From NCBI GenBank assembly GCA_026984335.1, contig JALSSK010000381.1, positions 1-41,831 on the forward strand: DNA of 41,831 nt. The letters are read 5' to 3'. The DNA is from Rhodothermales bacterium. GTDB taxonomy: Bacteria > Bacteroidota > Rhodothermia > Rhodothermales > ISCAR-4553. Below the pieces are notes generated by a model. The model made no database searches. It was not told where the DNA came from and worked only from the letters and a program-made list of their open reading frames with translations. How positions within the stretch are numbered: position 1 is the first letter of the stretch; each line of letters begins with the position of its first letter. Below are positions 10,732-19,639 of this stretch, one piece after another. Both the position numbers and the translations under genes were made by a program.

Positions 10732-11970
10732 TCAGGCGGGGATGCGCCGTACGGAAGGGCTGTATTTTTCGAGCGCGGCGGTGTTGAAGACGACGACGCG
10801 GTCGCCGGGGCGAATGACCTCGCGTTCGACGAGGGGGCCGAGCGCCGCCAGGCACGCCGCGCCTTCGGGGCAGACGCTCCACCCCTTCGCCCGCACCGTC
10901 TCGCGGAGCGCCGCCGCGAGCTCGGCGTCGGTGACGGCGACGGCGTGGCCGCGGCTCCGATAGAGGATGTCGAGCACGCGGAAGTGGCCCACGCCGCCGG
11001 CCACGTTCAGGCCCGTGGCGATGGTCTCGCCCGGCTCCACCGGCGCGGCGTCCGCCGCATGCGCCTCGAAGGCCTGCACCACCGGGGGCGTGCTCGCACT
11101 TTGCACGCTCACGATGCGCGGGCGTCGCGCGTCGATGAGGCCGAGCGCTTCGAGTTCGTCGAACGCCTTCCACATGCCGAGGATGCCCGTCCCGCCGCCG
11201 GTCGGGTACACGATCACGTCGGGGAGCGACCACTGCGTCGCGCCGGGGGGCGGCTCGGCCAGTTCGAGCCCCATCGTCTTCTTCCCCTCGATGCGCCATC
11301 CCGGCTCCCGGAACGTGGCGACGCTGAAGAAGCCCTCGGCGAGGTATTTCTCCCGCGCGAGCGCGCCCGCCTCGCGGATGGTGCCCGCGACCACGTCGAG
11401 GTGGACGTTCGGGGACTGCCGGGCCCGGCGCGCCACACTTTCGAGGATCGGCGCGTCGGTGTCCTCGGGCATGACGACGGCGACCTCCAGCCCCGCGGCC
11501 GGTCCGTAGGCGGCGAGCGCGTCGCCCGCGTTGCCCTGTGTGGGGACGGCCAGCTTCCGGAGGCCGAGCTTCCGCGCCATCGAGACGACCATCGCCATGC
11601 CGCGATCCTTGAAGCTCCGGGTGGGGTTATGGCCGGGCGCGCCCTCGTCTTTGATCTGAAGGTGAAAGCCCGCCCGCTTCGCCAGCGGATGATCGTCGTA
11701 GTCGCGCACCGGCGTGCCGCCCTCGCCGAGCGCGACGATGTGTCGCCGGTCTTCGGGGTCGGCGACGTCGAGCGGGAGGAGCGCGCCGAAGCGCCACATG
11801 TCGGGCCGCCCGGGGTGATGCCACGCCGCGTTCGGCTGCTCGGCGCGGAGGCGTTCGAGGTCGAGCACGATCTCGACGGGCCGCCCGTCGACGGGGCTCA
11901 GGTTCATGATCGTGTCGGGCGGGTATTCGTCGCCGGAGCCGAGCCCGCGGAGACAGCGAACGTACGTCAT
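10732..11970 (-). CDS. thrC: Threonine synthase
   Basis: Start MTYVRCLRGLGSGDEYPPD inside ORF 10732..12786; PLP-fold II motifs KDEGAPGHNPTRSFKDRGMAM, PTQGNAGDALAAY, PTGGGTGILGMWKAF. Confidence 0.9.
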   Translation of the reverse strand: MTYVRCLRGLGSGDEYPPDTIMNLSPVDGRPVEIVLDLERLRAEQPNAAWHHPGRPDMWRFGALLPLDVADPEDRRHIVALGEGGTPVRDYDDHPLAKRAGFHLQIKDEGAPGHNPTRSFKDRGMAMVVSMARKLGLRKLAVPTQGNAGDALAAYGPAAGLEVAVVMPEDTDAPILESVARRARQSPNVHLDVVAGTIREAGALAREKYLAEGFFSVATFREPGWRIEGKKTMGLELAEPPPGATQWSLPDVIVYPTGGGTGILGMWKAFDELEALGLIDARRPRIVSVQSASTPPVVQAFEAHAADAAPVEPGETIATGLNVAGGVGHFRVLDILYRSRGHAVAVTDAELAAALRETVRAKGWSVCPEGAACLAALGPLVEREVIRPGDRVVVFNTAALEKYSPSVRRIPA

Positions 11971-12129
11971 GCTTTGGAGAGGTCGGAGAGCGGGAGGGAG
12001 CGGGATCGGCTCGGGGAACGGATCGCCGCGCCTATGGTACGTCGCCGTGCTGCCGCGCGCAAGAGACACGTTGCGGGAGAGGGGAATTATTACGTATGCT
12101 GCCCGCCTGCTCCGCCTTTTCTTTCGCCC

Positions 12130-13014
12130 ATGCCCATCGACGCAAAGACGCGCCTCGTCCTGCTCCTCGGCGATCCGGTTGCGCACTCGCGCTCGCCGCT
12201 GATCCACAATGCCGCCTTCCGGCATCAAGGGGTGCGCATGGTGTATGTGGCCGCCCGTGTGGCGCGCGAAGATCTCGCGGCGGCGGTGGCGGGGCTGCGA
12301 GCGCTCGGCGTGGCCGGGGCGAACGTGACGATCCCGCACAAACGGGCCGTCGCGCCGATGATGGATACGCTTTCGCCGGAGGCCGAGGCCGTCGGGGCGG
12401 TGAACACCATCGTCTGCCGTCGTGAGGCGGGCGCGGTCCGGCTTCACGGCGACAACACCGACGTGGCGGGCTTTCTCGCTCCGCTGCGCCCGTACGCCGA
12501 CCGGCTGCGCGGCGCGCCGATGACGGTGCTCGGCGCGGGCGGTGCGGCGCGGGCGGTGGTCTATGCGTTGCTGACGACCTTCGCCCCCGCGCGCCTGACG
12601 GTGGTCGCCCGCGATCCGGCGAAGGCGTCCCGGCTTCTCGAAGCGTTTGCCGCACACGACGCCGGGGGAGCGCTCCGGGCCGTCGCGTGGGCCGGGGCGA
12701 AGGAGGCCGTGCGCACGAGCCGCCTCCTCGTCAATGCCACGCCCGTGGGCATGCGCCCGGACGCGACGCGCACCCCGTGGCCTCATCTCGCCGGCTTCGG
12801 GCCGGGGCAGCTCGTGTACGACCTCGTCTATACCCCCGAGACGACCCGCCTCCTCCGCGAAGCCGCCGCGCGCGGCGCGACGACGCTCGGCGGCCTCGAC
12901 ATGCTCGTCGGGCAGGCCGCCGCCGCCTATACGCAGTGGACCCGACGCCCCTTCCCCGACGCCGTGGCGCGCGCGGCGCTCCGAGCCGATACGGCTTCCG
13001 AAGACGCCGCATAA
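12130..13014 (+). CDS. aroE: Shikimate dehydrogenase
   Basis: MPIDAKTRLVLLLGDPVAHSRSPLIHNAAF..., GANVTIPHK, GDNTDVAGF, VLGAGGAARAVVYAL, LVYDLVYTPETTRLL. Confidence 0.95.
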   Translation: MPIDAKTRLVLLLGDPVAHSRSPLIHNAAFRHQGVRMVYVAARVAREDLAAAVAGLRALGVAGANVTIPHKRAVAPMMDTLSPEAEAVGAVNTIVCRREAGAVRLHGDNTDVAGFLAPLRPYADRLRGAPMTVLGAGGAARAVVYALLTTFAPARLTVVARDPAKASRLLEAFAAHDAGGALRAVAWAGAKEAVRTSRLLVNATPVGMRPDATRTPWPHLAGFGPGQLVYDLVYTPETTRLLREAAARGATTLGGLDMLVGQAAAAYTQWTRRPFPDAVARAALRADTASEDAA

Positions 13015-13221
13015 AAATCCGCTTCAGATTCCTTCCGGGTGGACGATACTACCCCATGAACCCTGGCAGCAGTGGCCCCATCGGTGCGTCGGCCTTTCCT
13101 GGCGTCTGTGTATTTCCTGGCTCGCGGGCGCGTTCTCCACGCAGCTTTTTGCCGCTCTGCTTCGGCTCGCCCCCTGCCCAAGATCATTAATCAGTGTGTC
13201 CGGGAGAGAGTCTTCAAGCCA

Positions 13222-14157
13222 ATGAACGTCATTCGAAAGGAAAACAAAGCCGCTGCGCTCGGTGCGCTCGAACTGAAGTGCCCGCCGATGCCGCAGACGC
13301 TGCTCGAAGCAATGGAACTGATGCACCAACCGGAAGGCCCGCAGATGAAGCAGGTCCTCCAGATGGTGCAAAATGACCCCGGCGTGGTTGCCCGGCTCCT
13401 GCGCGTGGTCAACTCGGCGTATTACGGCCAGCGCGGCGACATCAAGAGTGTGCGGCGGGCCGTGGTGATCCTCGGCACCGTCTCCGTCACCGGCATCGTG
13501 ATGAGCATGGGGATGAACGAGGTGCGCGACTCGCTCGACGCCAACACCGCGCTGCCTTTCCTCAACCTCGTCCGCCACAGCGTCGCCACGGCTTTCCTGG
13601 CCCGGCACCTGATCGCACATGAGACCGAGACCGGGCGCGCCCATCCCGACCTTCAGGATCGCCTCGGCGATGCCTATACAGCGGCGCTCCTCCACGACTT
13701 TGGCAAGCTCATCCTGCTCTACAACCATCCCGACGTGGCCGTCAGCCTCTACGGCAGCGACCGGCGCGGCGACGCCTCCGAGGAGGAGTCTCTCGAACTT
13801 GAACGCGCGTGGTTCGGCTACGATCACGTCGAAACGGGGGTCTATCTGACGCGCCGCCTTCGCTTCCCCGAAGCGCTGACGACGGTCATCGCCCTCCACC
13901 ATCGGGACATCCATCTCGACGACGTGGATCCGTCCACGAAGCAACTGATCTACGTCGTCAAGGCCGCCAACAAGGCCGCCAACGGCCTCGGCTTCGCCAG
14001 TAGTCGCCCGATCTCGTGGAAGACCTGCGCCCAGGATCCCATCTGGCCACGGCTGATCGAAGAGCGCGTCATTGGTTACTCCGATCCGGACACACTCCTT
14101 CAAGACCTGCTCGAACTCAATTCCGACCTCCGGGACTACGTGGACCTCGTGGTGTGA
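13222..14157 (+). CDS. HDOD domain-containing signalling protein
   Basis: CPPMPQTLLEAMELM...LLRVVNSAYYGQRGDIKSVRRAVVILGTVSVTGIV, typical HDOD core; no output domain. Confidence 0.9.
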   Translation: MNVIRKENKAAALGALELKCPPMPQTLLEAMELMHQPEGPQMKQVLQMVQNDPGVVARLLRVVNSAYYGQRGDIKSVRRAVVILGTVSVTGIVMSMGMNEVRDSLDANTALPFLNLVRHSVATAFLARHLIAHETETGRAHPDLQDRLGDAYTAALLHDFGKLILLYNHPDVAVSLYGSDRRGDASEEESLELERAWFGYDHVETGVYLTRRLRFPEALTTVIALHHRDIHLDDVDPSTKQLIYVVKAANKAANGLGFASSRPISWKTCAQDPIWPRLIEERVIGYSDPDTLLQDLLELNSDLRDYVDLVV

Positions 14158-14269
14158 GTCGCGAGCGCAACGGACGCGCGGCATCGGCGAAAAGGGGCGC
14201 GGCGGATCGTGCGCCGAATCCGGAAACGCCCTAACTTGCGGGGCGTCCGAAACGAGCCGACCGACCCCC

Positions 14270-15391
14270 ATGATCGACCCGCGCACCCTGCCCGACCTCT
14301 CCGACGACGACCTCCGCATCGCGCCGCTCGCACGCGCCGAGACCATCCCCGCGCGGTGGTACACCGACCCCGCGTTTCATCCCTTCGAACGCGACGCCCT
14401 CTTCGCCCGGTGGTGGCAGTACGTGGGGCACGAAAGTCAGCTCCCCAACCCCGGCGACTTCGTGTGCGCCGACGTGGCGGAGAACCCCGTGATCGTCGTC
14501 CGGGACCAGGCGGGCGCGCTCCGGGCTTTCTATAACGTGTGCCGGCATCGCGGCGGCCCGCTCGCCATGGAACCGTGCGGACGGCTCCGCAAAGGCGTGC
14601 TTCAGTGCCGGTATCACGGCTGGACGTACCGCCTCGACGGCGCCCTGCGCGGCGTGCCCCGCTTCGACCGCACCGACCTCTTCGACAGGGACGACTACGG
14701 CCTCGTGCCCGTGACGCTCGCCTCGTGGGAGGGACTGCTCTTTGTCCGTCTCGCCGACGACGGCCCCCCGCTCGGCGACCTCCTCGACGGTATCGCCGAA
14801 CGCATCGCGCCCATGCGCCCCGGCACGAAGACCTTCTTCCGCCGCGTCACGTACGACGTGGCGTGCAATTGGAAAGTGTACGTCGACAACTACCTCGAAG
14901 GCTATCACATCCCGCTCGTCCATCCCGAGTTGTGCCGCGTGCTCGATTACCGGGCGTACGTCACCGAGACGGCGCGATATCACTCGCTCCAATACAGCCC
15001 CATCCGCGACGGCGAACGGCAGTACGGCGCCGCCGAGGGGGAGGCCTTCTATTATTTCCTTTTCCCGAACATGATGCTCAACCTCCTGCCGGGACGCCTG
15101 CAGGTGAACCTCGTCGAGCCCCTCGCCCCCGACCGGTGCCGCGTGATTTTCGACTATCTGTACGACGACGCGACCTCGCCCGAAGCGCGTCGGGTCATCG
15201 AGCGCGACCTGGCCTTCAGCGACCGGGTGCAGGAGGAGGACATCGAGATCTGCGAGCACGTGCAGCGCGGCCTCCACTCGCGGGCGTACGACCGGGGGCG
15301 GTTCTCGGTCGAATGTGAGGAGGGCGTGTATCATTTCCAGTGTCTGCTCAAGGAAGCCTATCGCGAGGCGCTTGCGGAGGCGGCGGCATGA
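14270..15391 (+). CDS. Rieske [2Fe-2S] aromatic ring-hydroxylating oxygenase, alpha subunit
   Basis: Rieske CRHRG...CRYHGW; mononuclear iron site NWKVYVDNYLEGYHIPLVHPEL. Confidence 0.93.
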   Translation: MIDPRTLPDLSDDDLRIAPLARAETIPARWYTDPAFHPFERDALFARWWQYVGHESQLPNPGDFVCADVAENPVIVVRDQAGALRAFYNVCRHRGGPLAMEPCGRLRKGVLQCRYHGWTYRLDGALRGVPRFDRTDLFDRDDYGLVPVTLASWEGLLFVRLADDGPPLGDLLDGIAERIAPMRPGTKTFFRRVTYDVACNWKVYVDNYLEGYHIPLVHPELCRVLDYRAYVTETARYHSLQYSPIRDGERQYGAAEGEAFYYFLFPNMMLNLLPGRLQVNLVEPLAPDRCRVIFDYLYDDATSPEARRVIERDLAFSDRVQEEDIEICEHVQRGLHSRAYDRGRFSVECEEGVYHFQCLLKEAYREALAEAAA

Positions 15392-16137
15392 AGCGCCCGA
15401 GGCTCCTTCGCCCCGCCGTCTTCGCCGGCAATCCGCGTCTCGCCGCCGGTTTCACGACGCGGCACGGCGGCGTGAGCGAGGCGCCGTACGCCACGCTCAA
15501 CCTCGGCCTGAGCACCGCCGACGAGGCGGCCCGCGTCCGCGAGAACCGCCGCCGTCTCGCCGAGGCGCTCGGCTTTGCCCCGGATGCGCTCGGCGTCGCC
15601 GGGCAGGTGCATGGCGCGGAGGTGCGCGCGGTGGACGCGCCCGGCCTCTACGTCGGCTTCGACGGCCTCGTGACCGCCGCGCCCGGCGTGCTTCTGTGCA
15701 TCACCGCCGCCGACTGCGCCGCCGTCCTCCTTGCCGACGCCGGGGCGGGCGTCGTCGGGGCGTGCCATGCGGGGTGGCGTGGAGCCGCCGCGGGCATCGT
15801 GCCGGAGACGGTCGAGGCCATGACGGCGCTCGGCGCTTCACCCGTGCGGATGCGCGCCTACGTCGGGCCGTGCATCTCGGCGGCGCACTTCGAGGTGGGG
15901 CCGGAGGTCGCCGAACGGTTCGCGCCCGCCTTCGTGCGTCGTTTTCCGGGAAAGGACAGGCCGCACGTCGCCCTCAAGGCCGCGCTCGCCGCACAGCTCG
16001 CCGAGGCGGGCCTTCCGGGCGACGCCGTCGAGGTCTCGCCGCGCTGCACCTTCGCCGAGACGCGCGACTTCTTCTCGCACCGCGCCGAAGGCGGCGTCAC
16101 CGGGCGCATGATGGGCGTGATCGGGATGCGGGCCTGA
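15388..16137 (+). CDS. pgeF: Polyphenol oxidase/purine nucleoside phosphorylase-type laccase-domain protein (YfiH/PgeF)
   Basis: FTTRHGGVSEAPYATLNLGL, GQVHGAEV, ITAADCAAVLLAD, CHAGWRGAAAGI, YVGPCISAAHFEVG; ATGA overlap with upstream gene. Confidence 0.93.
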   Translation: MKRPRLLRPAVFAGNPRLAAGFTTRHGGVSEAPYATLNLGLSTADEAARVRENRRRLAEALGFAPDALGVAGQVHGAEVRAVDAPGLYVGFDGLVTAAPGVLLCITAADCAAVLLADAGAGVVGACHAGWRGAAAGIVPETVEAMTALGASPVRMRAYVGPCISAAHFEVGPEVAERFAPAFVRRFPGKDRPHVALKAALAAQLAEAGLPGDAVEVSPRCTFAETRDFFSHRAEGGVTGRMMGVIGMRA

Positions 16138-16162
16138 GGCCGCCCCACGTCGCCTTCAGCCC

Positions 16163-16195
16163 TTGCGCCGCAATGAAATAAGTCACATATTTTTC
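16163..16195 (+). promoter_or_regulatory. Candidate Bacteroidota-type promoter upstream of the repeat-protein gene
   Basis: TTG 16163-16165, 22-nt spacer, TATTTTTC 16188-16195 (imperfect TAnnTTTG), within a 284-bp intergenic gap. Confidence 0.3.
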
Positions 16196-16421
16196 TCCGT
16201 CTTCATCCTATACGGATCGTTCGTCTTCCGGGAACGGTTCTCGTTCACCGGACCACGGACCGCACGGTGCTCTACGGCCGTCCACCCATCCCGGCGGCCT
16301 CCCTTCAGGCGCCACACAGCCGTGAAATCTCTTGCGCCCTTCCCCGCCCGGGCCGCGCGATGCGGCCCGGCGATGCGGTGTAGGGCCTTCTTCTTTCCCC
16401 TACCACCGACCGGATGGAACC

Positions 16422-18962
16422 ATGAAGCATTTCGCCCTTCTCCTCGCACTCACCGCAATGATCGTTGCGCTGCCTGCGCGCGCACAGACGCCCCGAACCA
16501 TCAGCTTCCAGGGCGTGCTCACCGACGATCAGGGACAACCGCTGGCTGACGGAACCTACAGCCTGCACTTCCGCCTGGCGGCCGAGGACGCGCCGGAAAC
16601 GACCCTCTGGGAAGAGCAGCACACCGACGTGCCCGTCTCGGACGGTCTCTTCAGCGTGGTGCTCGGATCCATTGCCCCGCTCGACCTGCCCTTTGACCAA
16701 CCCTATGTGCTCGGCATCGGCGTCGACGGCGGAGCCGAGATGACGCCGCTCGTCAGCCTGACGGCCGCGCCCTACGCGATACGTGCGGCGGCCGTGGCCG
16801 ACAGTTCGGTTACAGGACAGCACGTGGCCCGGGGCGAGCTCCTGCGCAGCCTCAACGACCTGCACGACTCCGTGGACCTCGTGGCCGGCGAAAACGTGAC
16901 GATCACGGTCGAGGGCCAGACGATCCGCATTGCGGCGGAGGGCGGGGGCAATGGCGGCGGCACGGGCGAGGCCTGGAGCCTGACCGGCAACGCCGGCACC
17001 GACCCGGCCGGCCAGTTCCTCGGCACCACGGACGAGGCGCCGCTGGAGGTGCGGGTCAACAACCAGCGTGCGTTGCGCCTCGAGCCGGGCAGCAGCCCGA
17101 ACGTGGTGGGCGGCCATGCCGACAACCTGGCCGTGAGCGGCGTGGTCGGCGCGGCCATCGGCGGCGGCGGCGCGGGGGATCCCGACTACAACGCCGTGAC
17201 CGACGACTACGGCGTCGTCGGCGGGGGCTGGGGCAACCGGGCCGGCGACGACGCAGGCGCCACCAGCGACCAGCGCTTTGCCACGGTGGGCGGCGGCAAG
17301 AACAACACCGCCTCGCGGGTGGCGGCCACCGTGGGCGGCGGCAACGCCAATCAGGCCACGGGCAACTATGCCACCGTGGGCGGGGGCCGGGAAAACACCG
17401 CGGCCAATCCCTATGCCACCGTGGGCGGCGGCCGGAACAACCAGGTGCTGGCCGACTACGGCGCCATTGCCGGCGGCGGCCCCACCGACCCCAACGATGC
17501 CGCCAACACCAACAACCGCGTCTTTGACGACTACGGCGCCATCGGGGGCGGCGGCAACAACCGCGCCGGCAGCGACGACGGCGACGCCACCTCGGCAACC
17601 TATGCCACCGTGGGCGGGGGCCAGAGCAACACCGCCGACGGAGAGTTTGCCACCGTGGGGGGCGGCTCCGGCAACACCGCCAGCAGCGACTACGCCACCG
17701 TGGGCGGGGGGCAGAGCAACACCGCCAGCAGCGACTACGCCACCGTGGGCGGGGGCCAGAGCAACACCGCCAGCAGCGACTACGCCACCGTGGGAGGCGG
17801 CTCCAATAATATCGCCGCCGGCGACTACGCCATCGTGGGAGGCGGCACAATCAACATCGCCAACGGCGCCAAGGCCATCGTGGGAGGCGGCGCAATCAAC
17901 ACCGCCAACGGCGCCAACGCCATCGTGGGAGGCGGCTCCAATAATATCGCCGACGGCGACTACGCCATCGTGGGAGGCGGCACCAATAATGTCGCCGACG
18001 GCGACTACGGCACCGTGCCGGGAGGCCGTTGGAACACCGCAGCCGGTACATACAGCTTCGCCGCCGGTTTTCGGGCCAAGGCCAACCATGACGGCACGTT
18101 CGTCTGGTCAGACGTTGTCGCTAGTATCGACTTCGTCTCTACTGCCGACAATCAGTTCCTGGTGCGCGCTGCCGGCGGAGTGGGGCTGGGCACCAACGCC
18201 CCCCAGGCCCCGATCCATATGCAGGGGTCCAGAAACGGCGCCGCCACACTGTCGAACCACGCGGCCATCATAGAGAACGGGTCCACCTTCACCTCGAGTG
18301 GCCCGGACGTGCTGGCCCTGAAGACCTCGGCCCTGAATCCGGATGGAAGCACCAACTTCGTCACGTTCTTCGACGGCAACGATCAGAGTATCGGTCGCAT
18401 CGAGGGGAACGGGTCGGGGGGCGTCGTCTACGGCACCAGCGGTGGGGACTATGCCGAGGCGCTGCCGCTGCGGTTCCCGGGTGAGTCCATCGAGGCCGGC
18501 GACATCGTGGGGGTGGCGGCGGGTCGCGTCTCGCGCCGGACGTCGGACGCCCACCGGATGATGGTGGTCACGGATCGCCCGGCCGTGCTGGGCAACCTGC
18601 CCCGCGAGGGACGGGAGGACGGCCGCGTGCCGGTGGCCTTCGTCGGGCAGGTGCCGGTGAAGGTATGGGGGGCGGTCCATGCCGGCGACTACATCCTGCC
18701 TTCGGGCCGCGAGGACGGCACGGGGGTAGCCGTCGCCCCCGGGGCGCTGGCGCCCGAGGATGCCGCCCGCATCGTGGGGCAGGCGTGGGAAGACGCTCCG
18801 GGCGCGGGCCTGCACCGCGTCAACGTGCTGGTAGGACTGGACCGCCGCGACGTGCTCATCGCCCGGCAGCAGGCCGAGTTGCAGCGCTTGCGCCGGCGCC
18901 TCGACACGCTCGAACGGCAACTGAACCTCCTGCTCGGCGCCCTCCCGACGGCCGCGCAGTAA
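16422..18962 (+). CDS. Secreted YadA-head-like repeat protein (trimeric-autotransporter head repeats), C-terminal coiled coil
   Basis: Signal peptide MKHFALLLALTAMIVALPARAQ; many YATVGGGxxNTAxxD repeats; GGDYAEALPLRFPGESIEAGDIVGVAAG region; C-terminal heptad-like RQQAELQRLRRRLDTLERQLNLLLGAL. No YadA membrane anchor and no T9SS CTD seen. Confidence 0.85.
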   Translation: MKHFALLLALTAMIVALPARAQTPRTISFQGVLTDDQGQPLADGTYSLHFRLAAEDAPETTLWEEQHTDVPVSDGLFSVVLGSIAPLDLPFDQPYVLGIGVDGGAEMTPLVSLTAAPYAIRAAAVADSSVTGQHVARGELLRSLNDLHDSVDLVAGENVTITVEGQTIRIAAEGGGNGGGTGEAWSLTGNAGTDPAGQFLGTTDEAPLEVRVNNQRALRLEPGSSPNVVGGHADNLAVSGVVGAAIGGGGAGDPDYNAVTDDYGVVGGGWGNRAGDDAGATSDQRFATVGGGKNNTASRVAATVGGGNANQATGNYATVGGGRENTAANPYATVGGGRNNQVLADYGAIAGGGPTDPNDAANTNNRVFDDYGAIGGGGNNRAGSDDGDATSATYATVGGGQSNTADGEFATVGGGSGNTASSDYATVGGGQSNTASSDYATVGGGQSNTASSDYATVGGGSNNIAAGDYAIVGGGTINIANGAKAIVGGGAINTANGANAIVGGGSNNIADGDYAIVGGGTNNVADGDYGTVPGGRWNTAAGTYSFAAGFRAKANHDGTFVWSDVVASIDFVSTADNQFLVRAAGGVGLGTNAPQAPIHMQGSRNGAATLSNHAAIIENGSTFTSSGPDVLALKTSALNPDGSTNFVTFFDGNDQSIGRIEGNGSGGVVYGTSGGDYAEALPLRFPGESIEAGDIVGVAAGRVSRRTSDAHRMMVVTDRPAVLGNLPREGREDGRVPVAFVGQVPVKVWGAVHAGDYILPSGREDGTGVAVAPGALAPEDAARIVGQAWEDAPGAGLHRVNVLVGLDRRDVLIARQQAELQRLRRRLDTLERQLNLLLGALPTAAQ
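17150..18060 (+). repeat. In-frame 45-bp-period tandem repeat (15-aa YadA-head-like repeat)
   Basis: Unit GAC TAC GCC ACC GTG GGC GGG GGN CAG AGC AAC ACC GCC AGC AGC; near-perfect copies at about 17655-17795, degenerate copies on both sides. Confidence 0.9.
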
Positions 18963-19008
18963 AGCCCTCCTCTCCGTTCCTTCTCACCCGACCACCCGCA
19001 CAGCGACC

Positions 19009-19563
19009 ATGAAACGTTTACTTTTCGGGCCCATGCTGGCCCTTGTGCTGGGCCTGTCGGCGACCGGGGCCGCACCGGCCTCTGCCCAGCGCCTGGCGCG
19101 CTTCGTCGCAGGCAGCGGAGCCGCCGAAGCCGGTAGCGGTGGCGTGCGCCTTCGCGCCACTCTCGGCCAGCCCGTAGCAGGCCTCTTCTCCGGAGCAGAT
19201 CAGCAGATACGCGCCGGCTTCTGGAGAGCCTTCACCACGGACGTCGGCACGCAGACCGAGACCGAGCCGGTCCCCCACCTGCCCCGTACGTTTCGCCTGC
19301 TGCAGAACTACCCGAACCCGTTCAATCCCACGACGACCATCGCCTTCGACCTGCCCACGACGGCGCGGGTCACCCTGCGTGTCTTTGATGTGCTCGGCCG
19401 GGAAGTGGCCCGCCTGATGCAGTCGGAGCGCCTGGGGCCGGGCCGTTACCGGGTCACCTTCGAGGCAGCGAACCTGCCCAGCGGCGTCTACCTCTACCAC
19501 CTGGACGCCGCTTCGGAGAACCGGCGTTTCACCGCCGGACGCCGCCTCGTTTTGATCAAGTGA
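19009..19563 (+). CDS. Small secreted protein with T9SS type A sorting domain
   Basis: Signal peptide; short TLGQPVAGLFSGADQQIRAGFW motif; NYPNPFNPTTTIAFDLPTTARVTLRVFDVLGREVARL...LPSGVYLYHLDA CTD. Confidence 0.9.
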   Translation: MKRLLFGPMLALVLGLSATGAAPASAQRLARFVAGSGAAEAGSGGVRLRATLGQPVAGLFSGADQQIRAGFWRAFTTDVGTQTETEPVPHLPRTFRLLQNYPNPFNPTTTIAFDLPTTARVTLRVFDVLGREVARLMQSERLGPGRYRVTFEAANLPSGVYLYHLDAASENRRFTAGRRLVLIK

Positions 19564-19585
19564 GGCCCATCCCTTCTCCCCTCAC

Positions 19586-19618
19586 GAAGGGGGCGTCCGG
19601 CCGGGCGTCCCCTTCTAT
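19586..19618. terminator. Probable bidirectional terminator between convergent genes
   Basis: GAAGGGG-GCGTCCGGCCGGGCGT-CCCCTTC hairpin between convergent stops at 19563 and 19640; no strong T-tract. Confidence 0.4.
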
Positions 19619-19639
19619 TGTCTCGACCGGCTTCGGCAC

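Noticed and set aside
10945-12129. Long N-terminal extension of the aroE ORF (from 10945)
   Set aside because: Antisense to thrC; real AroE N-terminus MPIDAKTRLVLLLGDPVAHS starts at 12130.
11971-12786. Extension of the thrC ORF upstream to 12786
   Set aside because: Antisense to aroE with no homologous content; ThrC starts at MTYVRCLRGLGSGDEY (11970).
17150-18060. CRISPR-like regularly spaced repeats
   Set aside because: Repeats are in-frame codon repeats of a YadA-like protein with no unique spacers or cas genes.
16305-18089. 594-aa minus-strand ORF with GGVVAAGG repeats
   Set aside because: Antisense image of the tandem-repeat gene; no independent initiation evidence.
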